Assembly (NCBI RefSeq): GCF_012432095.1
Contig: NC_081161.1
Span: 13,136,130 to 13,200,129, forward strand
Origin: Onychostoma macrolepis
Taxonomy: Eukaryota; Chordata; Actinopteri; Cypriniformes; Cyprinidae
Length of the DNA stretch: 64,000 bases
Direction of reading: 5' to 3'
Shown: positions 52,098 to 63,392 of the stretch, piece by piece
Position numbering within the stretch: position 1 is the first letter of the stretch
Layout of the letters: the number at the start of each line of letters is the position of its first letter
The notes under the pieces: generated by a model
Told to the model about the DNA's origin: nothing
Databases searched by the model: none
Seen by the model: the letters and a program-made list of their open reading frames with translations, nothing else
Program-made: the position numbers and the translations under genes

Positions 52098-52450
52098 TGT
52101 GACGGGTCTCCCGTTCTTCCTGCTACGGCCGGCCAGTGGGTGTGGCTGGAGACTCATCAAGTTGAACGATGTACACCTGTTCTCCCCACTATAAAGCTTA
52201 GGCTTTGTTGGCATGCTGGTCTGCTCCTGTTCGCGTCTGTTTTGAGTTTGGGTCTTTGTTTATTTGGCTCTTGTTATTTCCTTGGTTCTGTCTGATGCTT
52301 TGATTTAATCATGTGCCTGACAGAAATTGTATTTGATTGTTGATTTCTTGTTTTACTTTTATATTTATGTTAATAAACGTTTTCATTGCACCCAAACCAA
52401 GCTGACTATGTCCTCCACTCTTTTGTCACGGCTTTGAGCCGGTCGTGACA
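52098..52450 (+). mobile_element. Solo LTR (gypsy-like)
   Basis: TGTGACGGGTCTCCCG ... GGTCGTGACA, with ATAG on both sides (52094-52097, 52451-52454). A TATAAAGC box near 52191 and an AATAAA signal near 52370. 353 bp. Inserted in the LINE 3' UTR. Confidence 0.8.
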
Positions 52451-52620
52451 ATAGTCAAAATCTATCAGTAGGATAGTTGTGTATAGGTTTATATTGTTTT
52501 ACTTAATTTCTGTATGCCTGTATTTATGTAGCACCGTGGTCCTGTGAGGCACGACATTTCGTTCCATTGTATGCCCCCGCATGTAGCGGAATGACAATAA
52601 AGCTCAACTTGACTTGACTT

Positions 52621-52760
52621 GTAATGCTGCAGTAAAACTGCGGTAACCATAGTTTTTGAAACCATGGTGAAGTTTGTAGTTACTATAGGTTTACTACTAT
52701 GCTGTAGTAAGACCATGGTTATGGTAGTTACTGTGAATTTACTACAACAATCATAGTTAA
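52621..52760. repeat. ACCATGGTT-type repeat, right half
   Basis: GCGGTAACCATAG, AAACCATGG and AAGACCATGGTTATGG words continue the repeat cut by the LINE at 48190. Confidence 0.5.
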
Positions 52761-52959
52761 ACCATGGTTAATTTTGTGTTTGACTTTTGTACAGAAATAT
52801 GTGAATTGAATGCTTCTATTTGAAAGTCACATTGGATAAAACCATCTGATAAATATACTGTATGCATTTGTATGTTTAATCTGTTCACTGAAAATAAATT
52901 TGCAATTACCATTGTACATTGTTTTTGATCCATTATTGTGTGCAAGGATATTTTGGTTA

Positions 52960-53190
52960 GCGTAATCGAACTGATTATGAGCCACGGACCGACCGTGGAC
53001 CGCCAGCAAACAGTGTAACTATAAACCAGCGGCTCGTCAGCGGACCGCTGTTGGAAAAGCGGTGGCTGCCGCTGGTGGTCTGTTTGAATAACAATGAGCA
53101 AAACGCTGGTGAACCGCGGGTGGCGTCCGCCGGAGAGCCGCCGACTCTGCCTCCAGTGGGCCACCAGTGGCTCTCTCGAGTGGATCTCTC
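52960..53190 (-). repeat. GC-rich subterminal repeat block, right
   Basis: GGACCGCCAGCAAACAGTGT and CAGCGGACCGCTG words, partly the inverse of 45816-46050. Confidence 0.4.
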
Positions 53191-53249
53191 TTGTTCAGAC
53201 TCAAAACAGCAACTCGGTCAGTGATGGGCGTGTTCGTTCAGTAACAACC

Positions 53250-53645
53250 GTTCGTGAATGAAAAAAAAAAAAAAAAACTGTTGTTGAATGATATGGCGAG
53301 CTCAGCTCGTGTAGTTTGGCACATTTGCAGCAAAGAAAGAAATTTACACTTTACCATTGTAATGAAAACTGAACCAGTTTTATAAAACGTAGTTTTGTGG
53401 TATTTTTTGCACTTTGAACAATTCTCTCAACTCGTTCAGTATACTCTGTACAGTAGTAAACTGTAAATAAAAACAGGTAAATTGTTCAAAGTGCAAAATA
53501 TACCACAAAACTAAGTCTAAAACACAGTATGGGGCCAGTTTTCATTACAATGGTAATATGTAAATTTCTTTCTTTGCTGCAAATAAGCCAAACTACATGA
53601 GCCGAGCTCTACCTGTGCGCCATCATTATCGTTCAACTGCTTCTT
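53250..53645. repeat. Foldback palindrome
   Basis: GCGAGCTCAGCTCGTGTAGT, TTGCAGCAAAGAAAGAAATT and TTTGCACTTTGAACAATT are repeated in inverse at 53485-53630 around a loop of about 70 bp. It lies in the right part of the hAT-like element. Confidence 0.75.
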
Positions 53646-54011
53646 TATGTTCACGAACGAGATGTACCAGTTCATTCAACCCGTTCACGAACGAGGTCTC
53701 TCTCTCTCTCGTTCAGACCCTAAAGCAATTCTGTCAGTGAAGGGCGTATTCGTTCACTACATTCAACAAATCACATGCTCCGTCACATCTCATACTCCAA
53801 TGCTATTGGCTCAAGGTTTAGTCAGTCTTTGACAGGATGAAACAGTCCGCAGAGCTAACAGCGCCACGCTGCTCTGAAGGGAGGAATTTCAGTGAACGCG
53901 AAATATGAGTCAATGGATTACGTGAACGAGAACGATTCGTTCGCCAGAAAGATTTGTTCAAAAAGAATGATTCATTCACGAACATCACTATCCAGCAGCA
54001 ACAAGCAAACA

Positions 54012-54232
54012 CCGCTCCGTTTCACACTGAACAAACTTAGCACCGCAATGTGGGGTTAACACCACAAATGCGGTGCTAACCCTGCTACGGAGCAGGGTTT
54101 CATAACCCCGGGTAAAATGCGGTGTTAACACCGCTTTCAAATTACAGGTGTGAAACGTGTCTTTACCCGGGGTTAAAAGCGGTGTTTAGAACGACGATAA
54201 CCCGGGGTTAAGCGCAGTGTGAAAAGCCCTTA
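54012..54232. mobile_element. Small MITE (TTTCACACTG ends)
   Basis: GTTTCACACTGAACAAACTT at the left and CGCAGTGTGAAAAG at the right are inverted. The interior has repeated ACCCCGGGTTA / GCGGTGTTAA words. About 220 bp. Confidence 0.6.
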
Positions 54233-54713
54233 TAGGTCTTTCTGCTCAAAATACCAGGGTTTTTCTTAAAATAACCACTATATGGAGTCAAGATACATTT
54301 TTGTTGTTGCTATGGACTATGTTAAGAAGAGTGATGTAGAAATATTCACCGTGAAGTTCATGTGAATCTAATTTTCAGCAGTAAGAAAGAAAAAAAACTA
54401 TTTTATAGCTTGTTGTTTTGCAGAACATCACAGTTATGGTATGAGAATAAGGCATGTTGTTTAGCACATTTATTTGTAAGGCAACAGTCTTGACAGCTGT
54501 GCTGAATTAATAATATTCAGTGTTTACCATGGGACACCACTGTAGCATATTACTCTGAAACATTATTTGTTGCTTACTGTATACCAGGGCTATTCAATTG
54601 GTGGCCCGCGGGCCCAATCCGGCCCTCCAATCCTCTTCATCCGGCCCGAGGAAGAGTATGCAGTTTGCACATTCGTCTTGAATTGTTCTTGCACTAATTA
54701 GTTTGTCCACAAG

Positions 54714-55280
54714 GTGGCAACACTGGCCCGGGCAAGCCAAAAAGAAAGACGTAATAACAACAATCTACCGGAGACCGTAGATGGCGAGATGGCAACTTTG
54801 ACAAATGACCTGCTTCTATCATCTGATCGTGGTTGTATCTCTTTATTAGTTCTACTAGATCTTAGCGCTGCGTTCGACACTATCGACCACAACATTCTTT
54901 TGAATAGACTAGAAAACTTTGTTGGCATTAGTGGAAGTGCATTAGCATGGTTCAAATCATACTTATCTGACCATGTCGTAGCAGTGAATAAAGAGGTATC
55001 ATATCGATCACAAGTACAGGATGGAGTACCTCAAGGCTCAGTACTAGGGCCATTACTTTTCACGCTTTACATGTTACCCTTGGGAGATATTATCAGGAGA
55101 CATGGTGTTAGCTTTCACTGTTATGCTGATGATACTCAGATCTATATTTCTTCGCGGCCCGGTGAAACACACCAAAATGAGAAACTAATGGAATGCATAG
55201 TCGATATAAAAAACTGGATGACGAGTAATTTCTTACTGCTAAATTCTGAAAAAAACAGAGGTGTTAATTATCGAACCTAA
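54714..55280 (+). pseudogene. L2 reverse transcriptase, palm part
   Basis: The 188-residue frame starts in hAT sequence; L2 begins near residue 25 (MATLTNDLLLSSDRGCISL). Motifs are VLLDLSAAFDTIDHNILLNR (first Asp), VQDGVPQGSVLGPLLFTLYM and HCYADDTQIYISS (catalytic YADD). Then DIKNWMTSNFLLLNSEKN. A frameshift near 55255 moves the protein to the next frame. Confidence 0.8.
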
Positions 55281-56716
55281 AAACCCCACATGTAATAACC
55301 TAGAACACTATCTAACACTTGACGGCTGCTCTGTCAATTCTTCTTCATCAGCTAGGAACCTAGGTGTGCTGTTTGATAGCAATCTTTCATTTGAAAGCCA
55401 TGTTTCTAGCCTCTGTAAAACTGCGTTTTTCCATCTCAAAAACATATCTAAATTGCGACCTATGCTCTCAACGTCAAATGCAGAAATACTAATTCATGTG
55501 TTTATGACCTCAAGGTTAGACTATTGTAATGCTTTATTGGGTGGTTGTTCTGCATGCTTGATCAACAAACTACAGTTGGTCCAAAATGCAGCAGCTAGAG
55601 TCCTTACTATAACCAGGAAATATAACCATATTAGCCCGGTTCTGTCAACACTGCACTGGCTCCCTATCAAACATCAGATAGATTTTAAAATCTTGTTAAT
55701 TACTTATAAAGCCCTGAATGGCTTAGCTCCTCAGTACTTGAGTGATCTCTTATCACATTATAGTCCTTCACGTCCGCTGCGTTCTCAAAACTCTGGCCGT
55801 TTGATAATACCTAGAATATCAAAATCGACTGCGGGCACCAGATCCTTTTCCTATTTAGCGCCCAAACTCTGGAACAATCTACCTAACACTGTTCGGGAGG
55901 CAGACACACTCTGTCAGTTTAAATCTAGATTAAAGACACATCTCTTTAACCTGGCATACACATAACATACTAATACGCTTCTATTATTCAAATCCGTTAA
56001 AGGATTGTTAGGCTGCATTAATTAGATCAACCGGAACCGGGAACACTCCCCATAACACACAATGTACTCATTACATCGTAAGAAGAATGGCATCTACGCT
56101 AATATTTGTCTGTTTCTTTCTTATTCTGTTTCTCAGTCCATATCCGATCAGATGGTGGATCAGCACCAAGAGATGATGTCTGCAGCCCTGATCATCAGCG
56201 GAGACCAGGACACCTAGATGAGCCCCTGAGACATAAATTTAAATTATAATAAACAAACAAATATATATGATAAAAATAGACTGAGAAACAATAAATGCAT
56301 TAAACTATACATTACAATTATAGCAAATGAATAAATCATGAATGAAAAACTTTAAATATGGCCAGAGGAGAACTGGCCCCCCGACTGAGCCTGGTTTCTC
56401 CCAAGGTTTTTTTCTCCATTCTGTCTCAGAGGGAGTTTTGGTTCCTTGCCGTTGTCGCCTCTGGCTTGCTCAGTTGGGGACACTTAATTTCTAGCGATTA
56501 TTGTCGATTTGATTGCACAGGTACTATTTAAACTAAACTGAGCTAGACAATTACATCTCTGAATTCAATAATGAAATGCCTTTAACTGAAAATTGAGTGT
56601 TTAATCTTATCATTATACATTACTGACACTCTATCCTCCAATTTGATACTGTTAAGTGCTTTGACACAATCTGTATTGTTAAAAGCGCTATATAAATAAA
56701 GGTGACTTGACTTGAC
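54790..56716 (+). mobile_element. L2 LINE, 5'-truncated
   Basis: Starts near ATGGCAACTTTGACAAATGA in the RT. RT runs to 55965, then a 3' UTR with GGCCAGAGGAGAACTGGCCC, ending AAAAGCGCTATATAAATAAA and TGACTTGACTTGAC. The best L2 copy here. 36385-37428 and 62535-62592 are fragments of the same type. Confidence 0.8.
55261..55965 (+). pseudogene. L2 reverse transcriptase, C-terminal part
   Basis: The 234-residue frame continues directly: ARNLGVLFDSNLSFESHVSS, KTAFFHLKNISKLRPMLS, HVFMTSRLDYCNALLGGCSA and KLQLVQNAAARVLTITRKYN. Then HISPVLSTLHWLPIKHQIDF, LNGLAPQYLSDLLSHYSPSR and FSYLAPKLWNNLPNTVREAD with FKSRLKTHLFNLAYT-stop, the full L2 C-terminus. No break within it; only the upstream frameshift and missing 5' end disable the copy. 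Confidence 0.85.
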
Positions 56717-57770
56717 AAGCGCTTATGTGAGGGAGTTATAAGATATCCACAATTATAACGTTAGTTTAAACAAGTTTAAAGACAGTGTTATTGGTCATTA
56801 CTTCTGGTGGGAAATAGCGCCGACACTGGACGAAGATTTTTATCAAAGCAGGAAGTATAGTTTGAAAATCTGCGCGCTTGGCTGAACTCATAAACTGAGC
56901 GGCTTAAGACAAGTGCACAAAACCACACACAATGATGTAAAAATACGTGGTTTTGGCGAGTTACCTCATAAACACAGTCTTAAATCAGTTATAAAATCCT
57001 AAATGACCGTAAAGAGTTGGGAGAAAATTGGATGTCACATCCACGTCATGTGCATCAGGTTTTATTAAAGAAACAGTGCTGCTTTTAAAATGAAACCTGC
57101 TGTAGGCTGCTTGATATAAATCAAAGAACTAAAGAAAAAGAGAAATCACTTGACTGCTCTGCTTGCTGATTAACTTTTGTAGCTTGAATAAAGAATAAAT
57201 CAATATAGTTTATGCATACAATTTATAGTTTATGTGAAAATTGTTTTAAGTTCACTTATAAAAAGTTATATTTTTCATTAAAAATAATATAACATTTAAA
57301 TTATACTGTAATATTAAATGGATATAATTAATGGCTAATATTAAAGGGAAAAATGAATGTAATAGAGACAACAGTAACATTATTTGTATCAATGATACTT
57401 CTTCATTAATAATAGGCTAGTAAAAAGATGCCATTAAACACATATTTAAAATATACCATCTTTATGTTGTTTCTATATTCATTTGGAAGTTCAGTGTGAA
57501 AATATGACAACACAAATATATTAATATGCATTTAGTCACATTATTTGAATTAATTATTGAATGACAGACAGCACTAATGTTAACCTTTTATGTTACTGTT
57601 GGTAATATTAGTTCATTTTACAGCTGAATATGCATTTAAATTTAATATCCAATTTTATAGGCCCCCCAAAAAAAGATCGGGACAGCCTCCCACATCCTTG
57701 GCCCCCTTCAAATGTTCAATTCGATAATCCGGCCCTCAAATGAAGTTAATTGAATAGCCCTGCTGTATAC

Positions 57771-58650
57771 AGTTTCACACACTACTCTTAAAAAAAAAAA
57801 ATAAAATAGTAGCCAGTATGTACTGTGTACAGTAAACAGTAAGTAGTAGGTAAGCTAGTGTGCCATTCCGAACACATCCCACATCCTGAAGCAACCTATG
57901 AAGTTTTATATCTTTGACCTAGTGGTCAAAAGCTATAACAAAATTTGCAAATATGCTTACAGCCTTTTTGAATTTTTTCTGATGGCCATGAATGTAAACT
58001 TTTTCTATTCCCTGTGTCCTACAGAATCCAGTTGTATATGTTTTTCAGCGGTCGGTAATTTTGTCTGTCAGCCATTTTGATTTTGGTCAAAAACCTACTT
58101 TTTCAAACAAAACAAGTTATATTTATGGGTTATCAATGATTTTTCTTGAAATCATCAACAAATGTCTTCAATTACTTGTCTGATTCTCCTTGCCATGCTT
58201 GCCTAGCTCCTTATTTTGCCTCTGTTGTGCTTGGCCCCTTAACAGCTGCTTGCAGCTATATTTGTGTATTAAAGATTTGACCACACACATCACATCTGGA
58301 GTTACATATCATTCAGTTGTTACCAGCATGTGCAGTGCAGTGCTTTGTATATTTTAAACACATTTGTGATCAAATTAAGACCATGCAGGGTATTGAGATT
58401 ATTGTGTGATGCATATATAAATGTGCAGTAGCATACAGTATAAGTCAAAATTCACCCACCTCAAATGATGTAAAAGGTCCAAGAAGAATATAAAAATGAA
58501 AATAAACCATCTAAACCCTGTCAAAGCCAGCAAATCCTTGGTGGTCAAGGATTGACAGCTTTAGTACATCAGGAGTTTTGCCAATATAATTATTCATGTA
58601 ATGTTAGAGAGAGTGCTATGGTTTATCCAAACACGCCCAAAGACAAAAGA
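57771..58650. other. No identifiable feature
   Basis: A+T-rich DNA with small chance frames (largest 60 codons at 57898). No termini, repeats or coding signals I can support. Confidence 0.5.
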
Positions 58651-58654
58651 AGTC

Positions 58655-59538
58655 AGAGACATAGGCAAGGCAAGTTTATTTATATAGCACATTTCATACA
58701 CAATGGTAATTCAAAGTGCTTTACTTAAAAGTAAAATAATCATAAAAAATAATCGCAACAACAAAACAAGGAATTTAAAAACATTTAAAATTATTTAAAA
58801 AATTTATTTAAAATGAATTTAAAACAGTTAAAAATAGGAAATGATTATATATAAAATACAGTGCAATCAGTTCGGACGTAGCACAGTGCTCATTCAATAA
58901 ACGCACAGCTAAACAGATGAATTTTGAGTCTAGATTTAAATGTGGCTACTGTTTTAGCACATCTGATCTCTTCTGGATGCTGATTCCAGCTGCGAGCAGC
59001 ATAATAGCCAAAAGCTGACTCCCCTTGTTTTGTGTGAAGCCTTGATATTTCTAACTGACTCGATCCTAATGATCTGAGTGGTCTGTTAGGTTTATATTCA
59101 GTGAGCATATCTGCAATATATTTAGGTCCTAGGCAATTGAGTGATTTATAAATGAGTAAAAGTACTGTAAAATCAATTCTAAATGTAACTGGAAGCCAGT
59201 ATGAGGACCTGTCCTGAGGACTGGTGTGATATGCTCAGATTTTCTGGTTCTAGTCAGAATCCTGGCAGCAGCGTTCTGTATTAGCTGCAGCTGTTTAATA
59301 GTCTTCTTGGCAAGGCCTGTGAGGAGACCATTACAATAGTCCACCCTGCTGGTGATAAAGGCATGAACAGATTTCTCCAAATCTTGACTAGAAACAAAAC
59401 ATCTAATTCTTGCAATGTTTTTGAGATGATAGTATGCTGATTTAGTTACTGCTTTGACATGACTAATGAAACTAAGGTCTGTCTCCAGAATCACACCAAG
59501 ATTCTTGACTTGATTTTTAGTTGTTTGACCCCCTAGAG
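58655..59538 (-). pseudogene. L2-type LINE, 3' part
   Basis: Read on the minus strand: GQTTKNQVKNLGVILETDLS, HLKNIARIRCFVSSQDLEKS and FITSRVDYCNGLLTGLAKKT (59551-59129). Then IQNAAARILTRTRKSEHITP and, in another frame, NRPLRSLGSSQLEISRLHTK with FKSRLKIHLFSCAFIE-stop (59108-58890). The 3' end is a TGTGCTATATAAATAAACTT block with a GCCTT-type tail near 58660. Same subfamily as 1-746. Truncated upstream near 59540, next to a nested MITE. Confidence 0.8.
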
Positions 59539-59731
59539 CTGTGCTTCCCAAACCTATCCTGGAGGACCCCTAGCCCTGCACATTTTGTATGTCTCCCTTA
59601 TCAGACACACTCAATTCATGTCTTGTGGTCTGTACTAACGAGCTGATGAGTTGAATCAGGTGTGTTAGATAAGGGAGACATACAAAACGTGCAGGGCTAG
59701 GGGTCCTCCAGGACAGGTTTGGGAAGTACTG
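59539..59731. mobile_element. Palindromic hAT-type MITE
   Basis: CTTCCCAAACCTATCCTGGA and CCAGGACAGGTTTGGGAAG-type ends are inverted almost to the centre. CCCTAGAG flanks both sides (59531-59538, 59732-59739), an 8-bp duplication. 193 bp. Confidence 0.85.
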
Positions 59732-59739
59732 CCCTAGAG

Positions 59740-60005
59740 TATGGAGAAAGACGAAAAAGAAGAAGAAGAAACTTTGCTTACCACAGAAATGTAGCTGGGG
59801 CAGCATTTTGCATCTGGGTTATTGTACAACCTGCAATTTGCCTCAAATCCCTCAAATGAATAATAAACTAGAACTGCCCTGACAATACATTTAAAGAAAT
59901 AATGTGATTTTTTTTTGTTCTTTTTTTTTTTTCAAAAGCAGTGTATCAAAGGAAACAAGCTGGTGTAAGCCACAAATTACAACAAAGGATGTAATATTAA
60001 TAAAG
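59740..60005. other. No identifiable feature
   Basis: GAAGAA patch, a T-rich tract near 59910-59930 and nothing coding. Confidence 0.5.
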
Positions 60006-60009
60006 TAAA

Positions 60010-60375
60010 CTGCCAGTTTAATGTGTCTCTAAAGAGAGGAAGAACTATAAAAGTCAGGAAGCTCAACCTTAAGACTTAAGATCGTTCAGTATGTAATAAG
60101 GGATTTCTGCAATGCATGGTTGGATGAGTTTAATGTGGAAGAACTTTACTGGCCTGCACAAAGCCTGACATCAACCCCATTGAACACCTTTGGGATGAAC
60201 TGGAATGGAGATTACGAGCCAGGCCTTCTCGTCCAGCATCAATTCCTGACCTCACAAATGCTCTGCTGGATGGATGGGGAAAAATTCTCAAAGAAACCCT
60301 CCAAAAACTTGTGGAAAGCCTTCCCAGAAGAGTAGAAGCTACAATAGTCGCAAAGGGGGGACCAACTCCATATTA
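60010..60375 (+). pseudogene. Tc1 transposase, C-terminal relic
   Basis: Read across two frames: WLDEFNVEELYWPAQSLTS, then PIEHLWDELEWRLRARPSRP with the DDE Glu block, ASIPDLTNALLDGWGKILKE, TLQKLVESLPRRVEAT and KGGPTPY-stop near 60375. This is the Tc1 (DD34E) end. The upstream catalytic core is missing. 60376-60730 holds nothing identifiable. Confidence 0.7.
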
Positions 60376-60733
60376 ATGTCTACATATTTAGAATGCATTG
60401 TCACTAAAGTCCCTGTTGGTGTAATTGTCAAGAGTTATATTGGAATTACACGAAAATAGAATTTACGGCATTACAATTCAGAGAAATTCAACAGGTCTTA
60501 TGAAGGAAAACAACCAGTCTGTGCAAGAAACTGAACATTATTTACAACATTATTACGTGTAATCCAAAGGCTTTGGGAAATGACCCTGGAGCTCAAGCTT
60601 TCTGTCACATGATGATGTAAACAGAAATTATGTCAACTCACACGTGATTTTGCTACAGTCATCATGGTACAGAAAGCTTGAGCTGATTACAGCACAGCAT
60701 GATAATGCACAGATCGATAATTTTGTTTTTCCT

Positions 60734-60776
60734 GCTTTCTTTTTCTTTCTTTCTTTCTTTTTTTTTTTTTTTTTAA
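60734..60776. repeat. (CTTT)n/poly-T tract
   Basis: CTTT units pass into a T run. A GAAA patch lies at 60854-60870. Confidence 0.8.
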
Positions 60777-60875
60777 GTGATGGCACCCGTTGATTTGTAT
60801 ATTATGAATCATTAAGGCATATGGGTTCAGCTAAAAATCTTTAGTGTTCTATTGAAGAAAGAAAGAAAGAGTAAC

Positions 60876-61143
60876 TGTAACATGTCTGCCCTGTCTGAAG
60901 TCCCTGTTGTCCTTATTTGGTTTAGTTCCGGTCCCGATTAGTCAATTATCTGTCATTGTCCCCACCTGAGTTTAATTACGTTGTTTGCTCTTTTGTTCCT
61001 GTTCCTTTATAAGTCCTCAGTTCTCCCTGTTTGTTTGTCTGTTCCTGATGTAATAAATGGGAAAAGGGCGTTGAAGCCGTTTCGTTCTCCCGTCTTTTTA
61101 TTTATATTCATTTTGCTTACGCCACAACCACACGCCCGTAACA
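60876..61143 (+). mobile_element. Solo LTR (gypsy-like)
   Basis: TGTAACATGTCTGCC ... CGCCCGTAACA, with GTAAC on both sides (60871-60875, 61144-61148). TTTATAAG box near 61007, AATAAA near 61053. 268 bp. Confidence 0.85.
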
Positions 61144-61148
61144 GTAAC

Positions 61149-61807
61149 TTTACAGCTAATTTTCATTTTTGCGTGAGCTACTGCTTTAATAAGCATTTGA
61201 AATTCTGAAAAACACACAACACCTTTGTCTAAATAAATTACATTTTACTTTTTAATGTTTTGTTTCTAATTTTTAATCTATATTCAATATTAAACTCTAA
61301 TACGTAGCTCAAATCTAAAAAAAAGAGCATAGGGCACTGCCTTTTTCCAAACTTCTCTCCTCAATGAATCCTCTTCTTTCTACTCTTTTTTTTTACCCCT
61401 GACTCAGGTCACTGAAAGTTCAGTTAGAAATGTCTATATAGATCATGATGAATATTTGCAACTTGAGAGAATTCTGTATTCTTGTATAATCATTTCTCTT
61501 CAATGACCAGGTACAACACTTTGGGGAACATGAATAGACCCAACACAATTCCAAAAATATTTATATAGTAAATATTTGCACTTCTTTTGTTCTGGTATGG
61601 GTATTTAAAGGAAACTGGCAAAATAGTAATTGGGATTTGTGACCATGCAGTGCTGTGTGAGTCTCCTGAGTCCTGCAACCAAAACACACTGCTGTGTTTC
61701 GCAGCTGTCAAATATGTGTCTCTCACAACTTTGAGCAAGTGATATTATGGATTTACCATTTCTGAATTGTCTTTTAGCTGGATTATGTGCAATTGGCATG
61801 ATACATT
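61149..61807. other. No identifiable feature
   Basis: A+T-rich with chance frames only. Confidence 0.5.
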
Positions 61808-62020
61808 CACTGAAAAAAAAAATAAATCATTGAATTTACAAATATTTTTAAGGTAAGTGGTTGCAATCAATTTATTTTAGTTACATTTAAATAAACAAAT
61901 TTTGCTGAAAGTTAGTCAACTAAATTTGTTTATTTAAATGTTGCTAAAATAAATTGATTGCAACCACTTCCCTTAAAAAAATAAAATAAAAATAAAAAAA
62001 TGAGTATAATTTTTTCAGTG
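61808..62020. mobile_element. Palindromic MITE (CACTGAAAAAA ends)
   Basis: CACTGAAAAAA and TTTTTTCAGTG tips. GTGGTTGCAATCAATTTATT pairs with AATAAATTGATTGCAACCAC, and TTTAAATAAACAAATTT with its inverse. 213 bp, almost fully self-complementary. Confidence 0.8.
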
Positions 62021-62035
62021 TTCTTACATGACAAA

Positions 62036-62070
62036 TAAATAAACAAATAAATAAATAAATAAATAAATAA
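62036..62070. repeat. (AAAT)n microsatellite
   Basis: Tandem AAAT units. Confidence 0.85.
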
Positions 62071-62534
62071 ATGTTATATTTGATTTACCTTACCTTCATT
62101 ATTACTGTATTCTTCAAAATCATTTGAGTAGAAAATTACATGGAACGTAATTATGTGGTGGAGGCACACAAATGAATGGAGCAGTAGGCCTCTTAATTTT
62201 TGTCAATAACCGACTTAAGTTGTATGAATTAGTTAACCCTGCAACCTCTGACTATGATCGGACTGGTGAGTGTGTGACCATGAATAACCAGAATAAGCAA
62301 ATATCCAAATTAGAAACAGTACTAAACTGATAAATATCTCAGTCTAAATTTTAGAATTATTTGAAATTGCCGTTAGATTAAGCACAGAGTTAGAATCAAA
62401 TTTAAACAAAATTCAAACAAGTAAAGTGAATTTTACAGAAGTGGAAGTAAAAAAACCTACATGCAGTGTACCTTCGCCCATGCAGTTGGAATCCTTTCTC
62501 AAACCATTTTTTGGTCCTTACATGTTTATCTCTG

Positions 62535-62592
62535 TGAAGCTGCTTTGACATAATCTGTATTGTATAAAACGCTATAGAAATAAAGATGACGT
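62535..62592 (+). mobile_element. L2 3'-end relic
   Basis: GCTTTGACATAATCTGTATT then ACGCTATAGAAATAAAGATG matches the L2 3' end at 56680. 62070-62535 and 62593-63060 show nothing else identifiable. Confidence 0.6.
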
Positions 62593-63061
62593 CTTGAATC
62601 CTTGAACCCCGCAAAATTGTTATGCTTGTTAACTGGTCCTGAATGTTCACTAAAGCTCTATCACTGAATCTGGTGTTAGCACAGGCCCAGCTCGCAGAGA
62701 CACAGCCCTGCTTTCAGTGATAATGAATGTCACCTGCTGGGTTATAATGCCCATAATACTTCTTGCTGTGATGCTGCTAGCAATGACAGGATGAGGCGGT
62801 TTCGCCTTGCACTACAAGCATAAAGCTCTAGGCTTCTAGACCTGGCATGGAGTACACATTTTCTTTCCCCAATTGGCACTAGTGTCAGATGTTCAGATGG
62901 AGAGAGCCAAATCATACAGCTGGCAGTTATACCGATGGGATAAAAAGGCCCATGGAGGTGCACTCAGATGTTTGAGGTTATTGGCACACACAAATATTTA
63001 TTTTAAATAAACATTTATTTTTTATTAATACAATTTTATTTATTTCCATACAAAATTACGG

Positions 63062-63392
63062 CTACACTTTATTTTGATAGTCCACTTTAGATATTCTACT
63101 AACTATAAGTAACTTGTAACTACATGTCAACTAATTCTCATTAATTTGCAACTACATATCTACTAACTCTCAGAGTAGACTGTTAGGGTAGGTTTAGGGT
63201 TAGTAGAATAAGTTGACATATACTTGCAAAGTTTCTCATAATCAGTATGTTGTATGTTGTGAACCCATCAAAATAAAGTGTTAGAAATTATTAAGCAGAC
63301 AGTCTACTAATACTCTAACAACTGCTAGTTGACATGTAGTTGCAAAGTTACTTATTATTAGTAGAGTGTCTAAAGTGGACTATCAAAATGAC
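63062..63392. mobile_element. MITE (TTTTGATAGTCCACTTTAG ends)
   Basis: ATTTTGATAGTCCACTTTAG at the left and CTAAAGTGGACTATCAAAAT at the right are inverted. The interior has TAGTTGACATGTAGTTGCAA and its partial inverse. About 331 bp, a common fish repeat. Confidence 0.75.

Larger units (their letters stand above)
48198..52620 (+). mobile_element. Rex1/Babar-like LINE, near full length
   Basis: Starts ATGGCGGCGCGCTCAGACGC (48198). Carries an N-terminal leader, an apurinic endonuclease (48596-49200) and RT (49200-51062), and ends ACAATAAAGCTCAACTTGAC then TTGACTTG. It is interrupted by a 617-bp MITE (51439-52055) and a 353-bp solo LTR (52098-52450); its own sequence is about 3.45 kb. Frameshifts at several points make it inactive. 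Clade by motif style only. Confidence 0.75.
45331..53990. mobile_element. Large hAT-like element with perfect 8-bp target duplication
   Basis: TAGTGATGGAAATTTTGATT at the left and the inverse of TAGTGATGTTCGTGAATGAA at the right are flanked by TCCAGCAG on both sides (45323-45330, 53991-53998). Both ends are followed by GTTCGTTCA-rich sequence. Total 8,660 bp, swollen by a LINE (48.2-52.62 kb) that itself holds a MITE and a solo LTR, plus other repeats. No hAT transposase domain is recognisable. A chance match of two different elements cannot be excluded. Confidence 0.65.
54585..57762. mobile_element. hAT element with 8-bp target duplication
   Basis: CAGGGCTATTCAATTGGTGG at the left and the inverse of CAGGGCTATTCAATTAACTT at the right are flanked by CTGTATAC on both sides (54577-54584, 57763-57770). 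Subterminal GGCCCGCGGGCCC and GGCCGGATT words are typical of Charlie/Tip100-like hAT families. 3,178 bp including an L2 LINE (about 54790-56716). No transposase domain recognised. Confidence 0.85.

Noticed and set aside
57898..58080. 60-codon frame beginning MKFYIFDLVVKSYNK
   Set aside because: Isolated A+T-rich frame without coding bias, neighbours or similarity.
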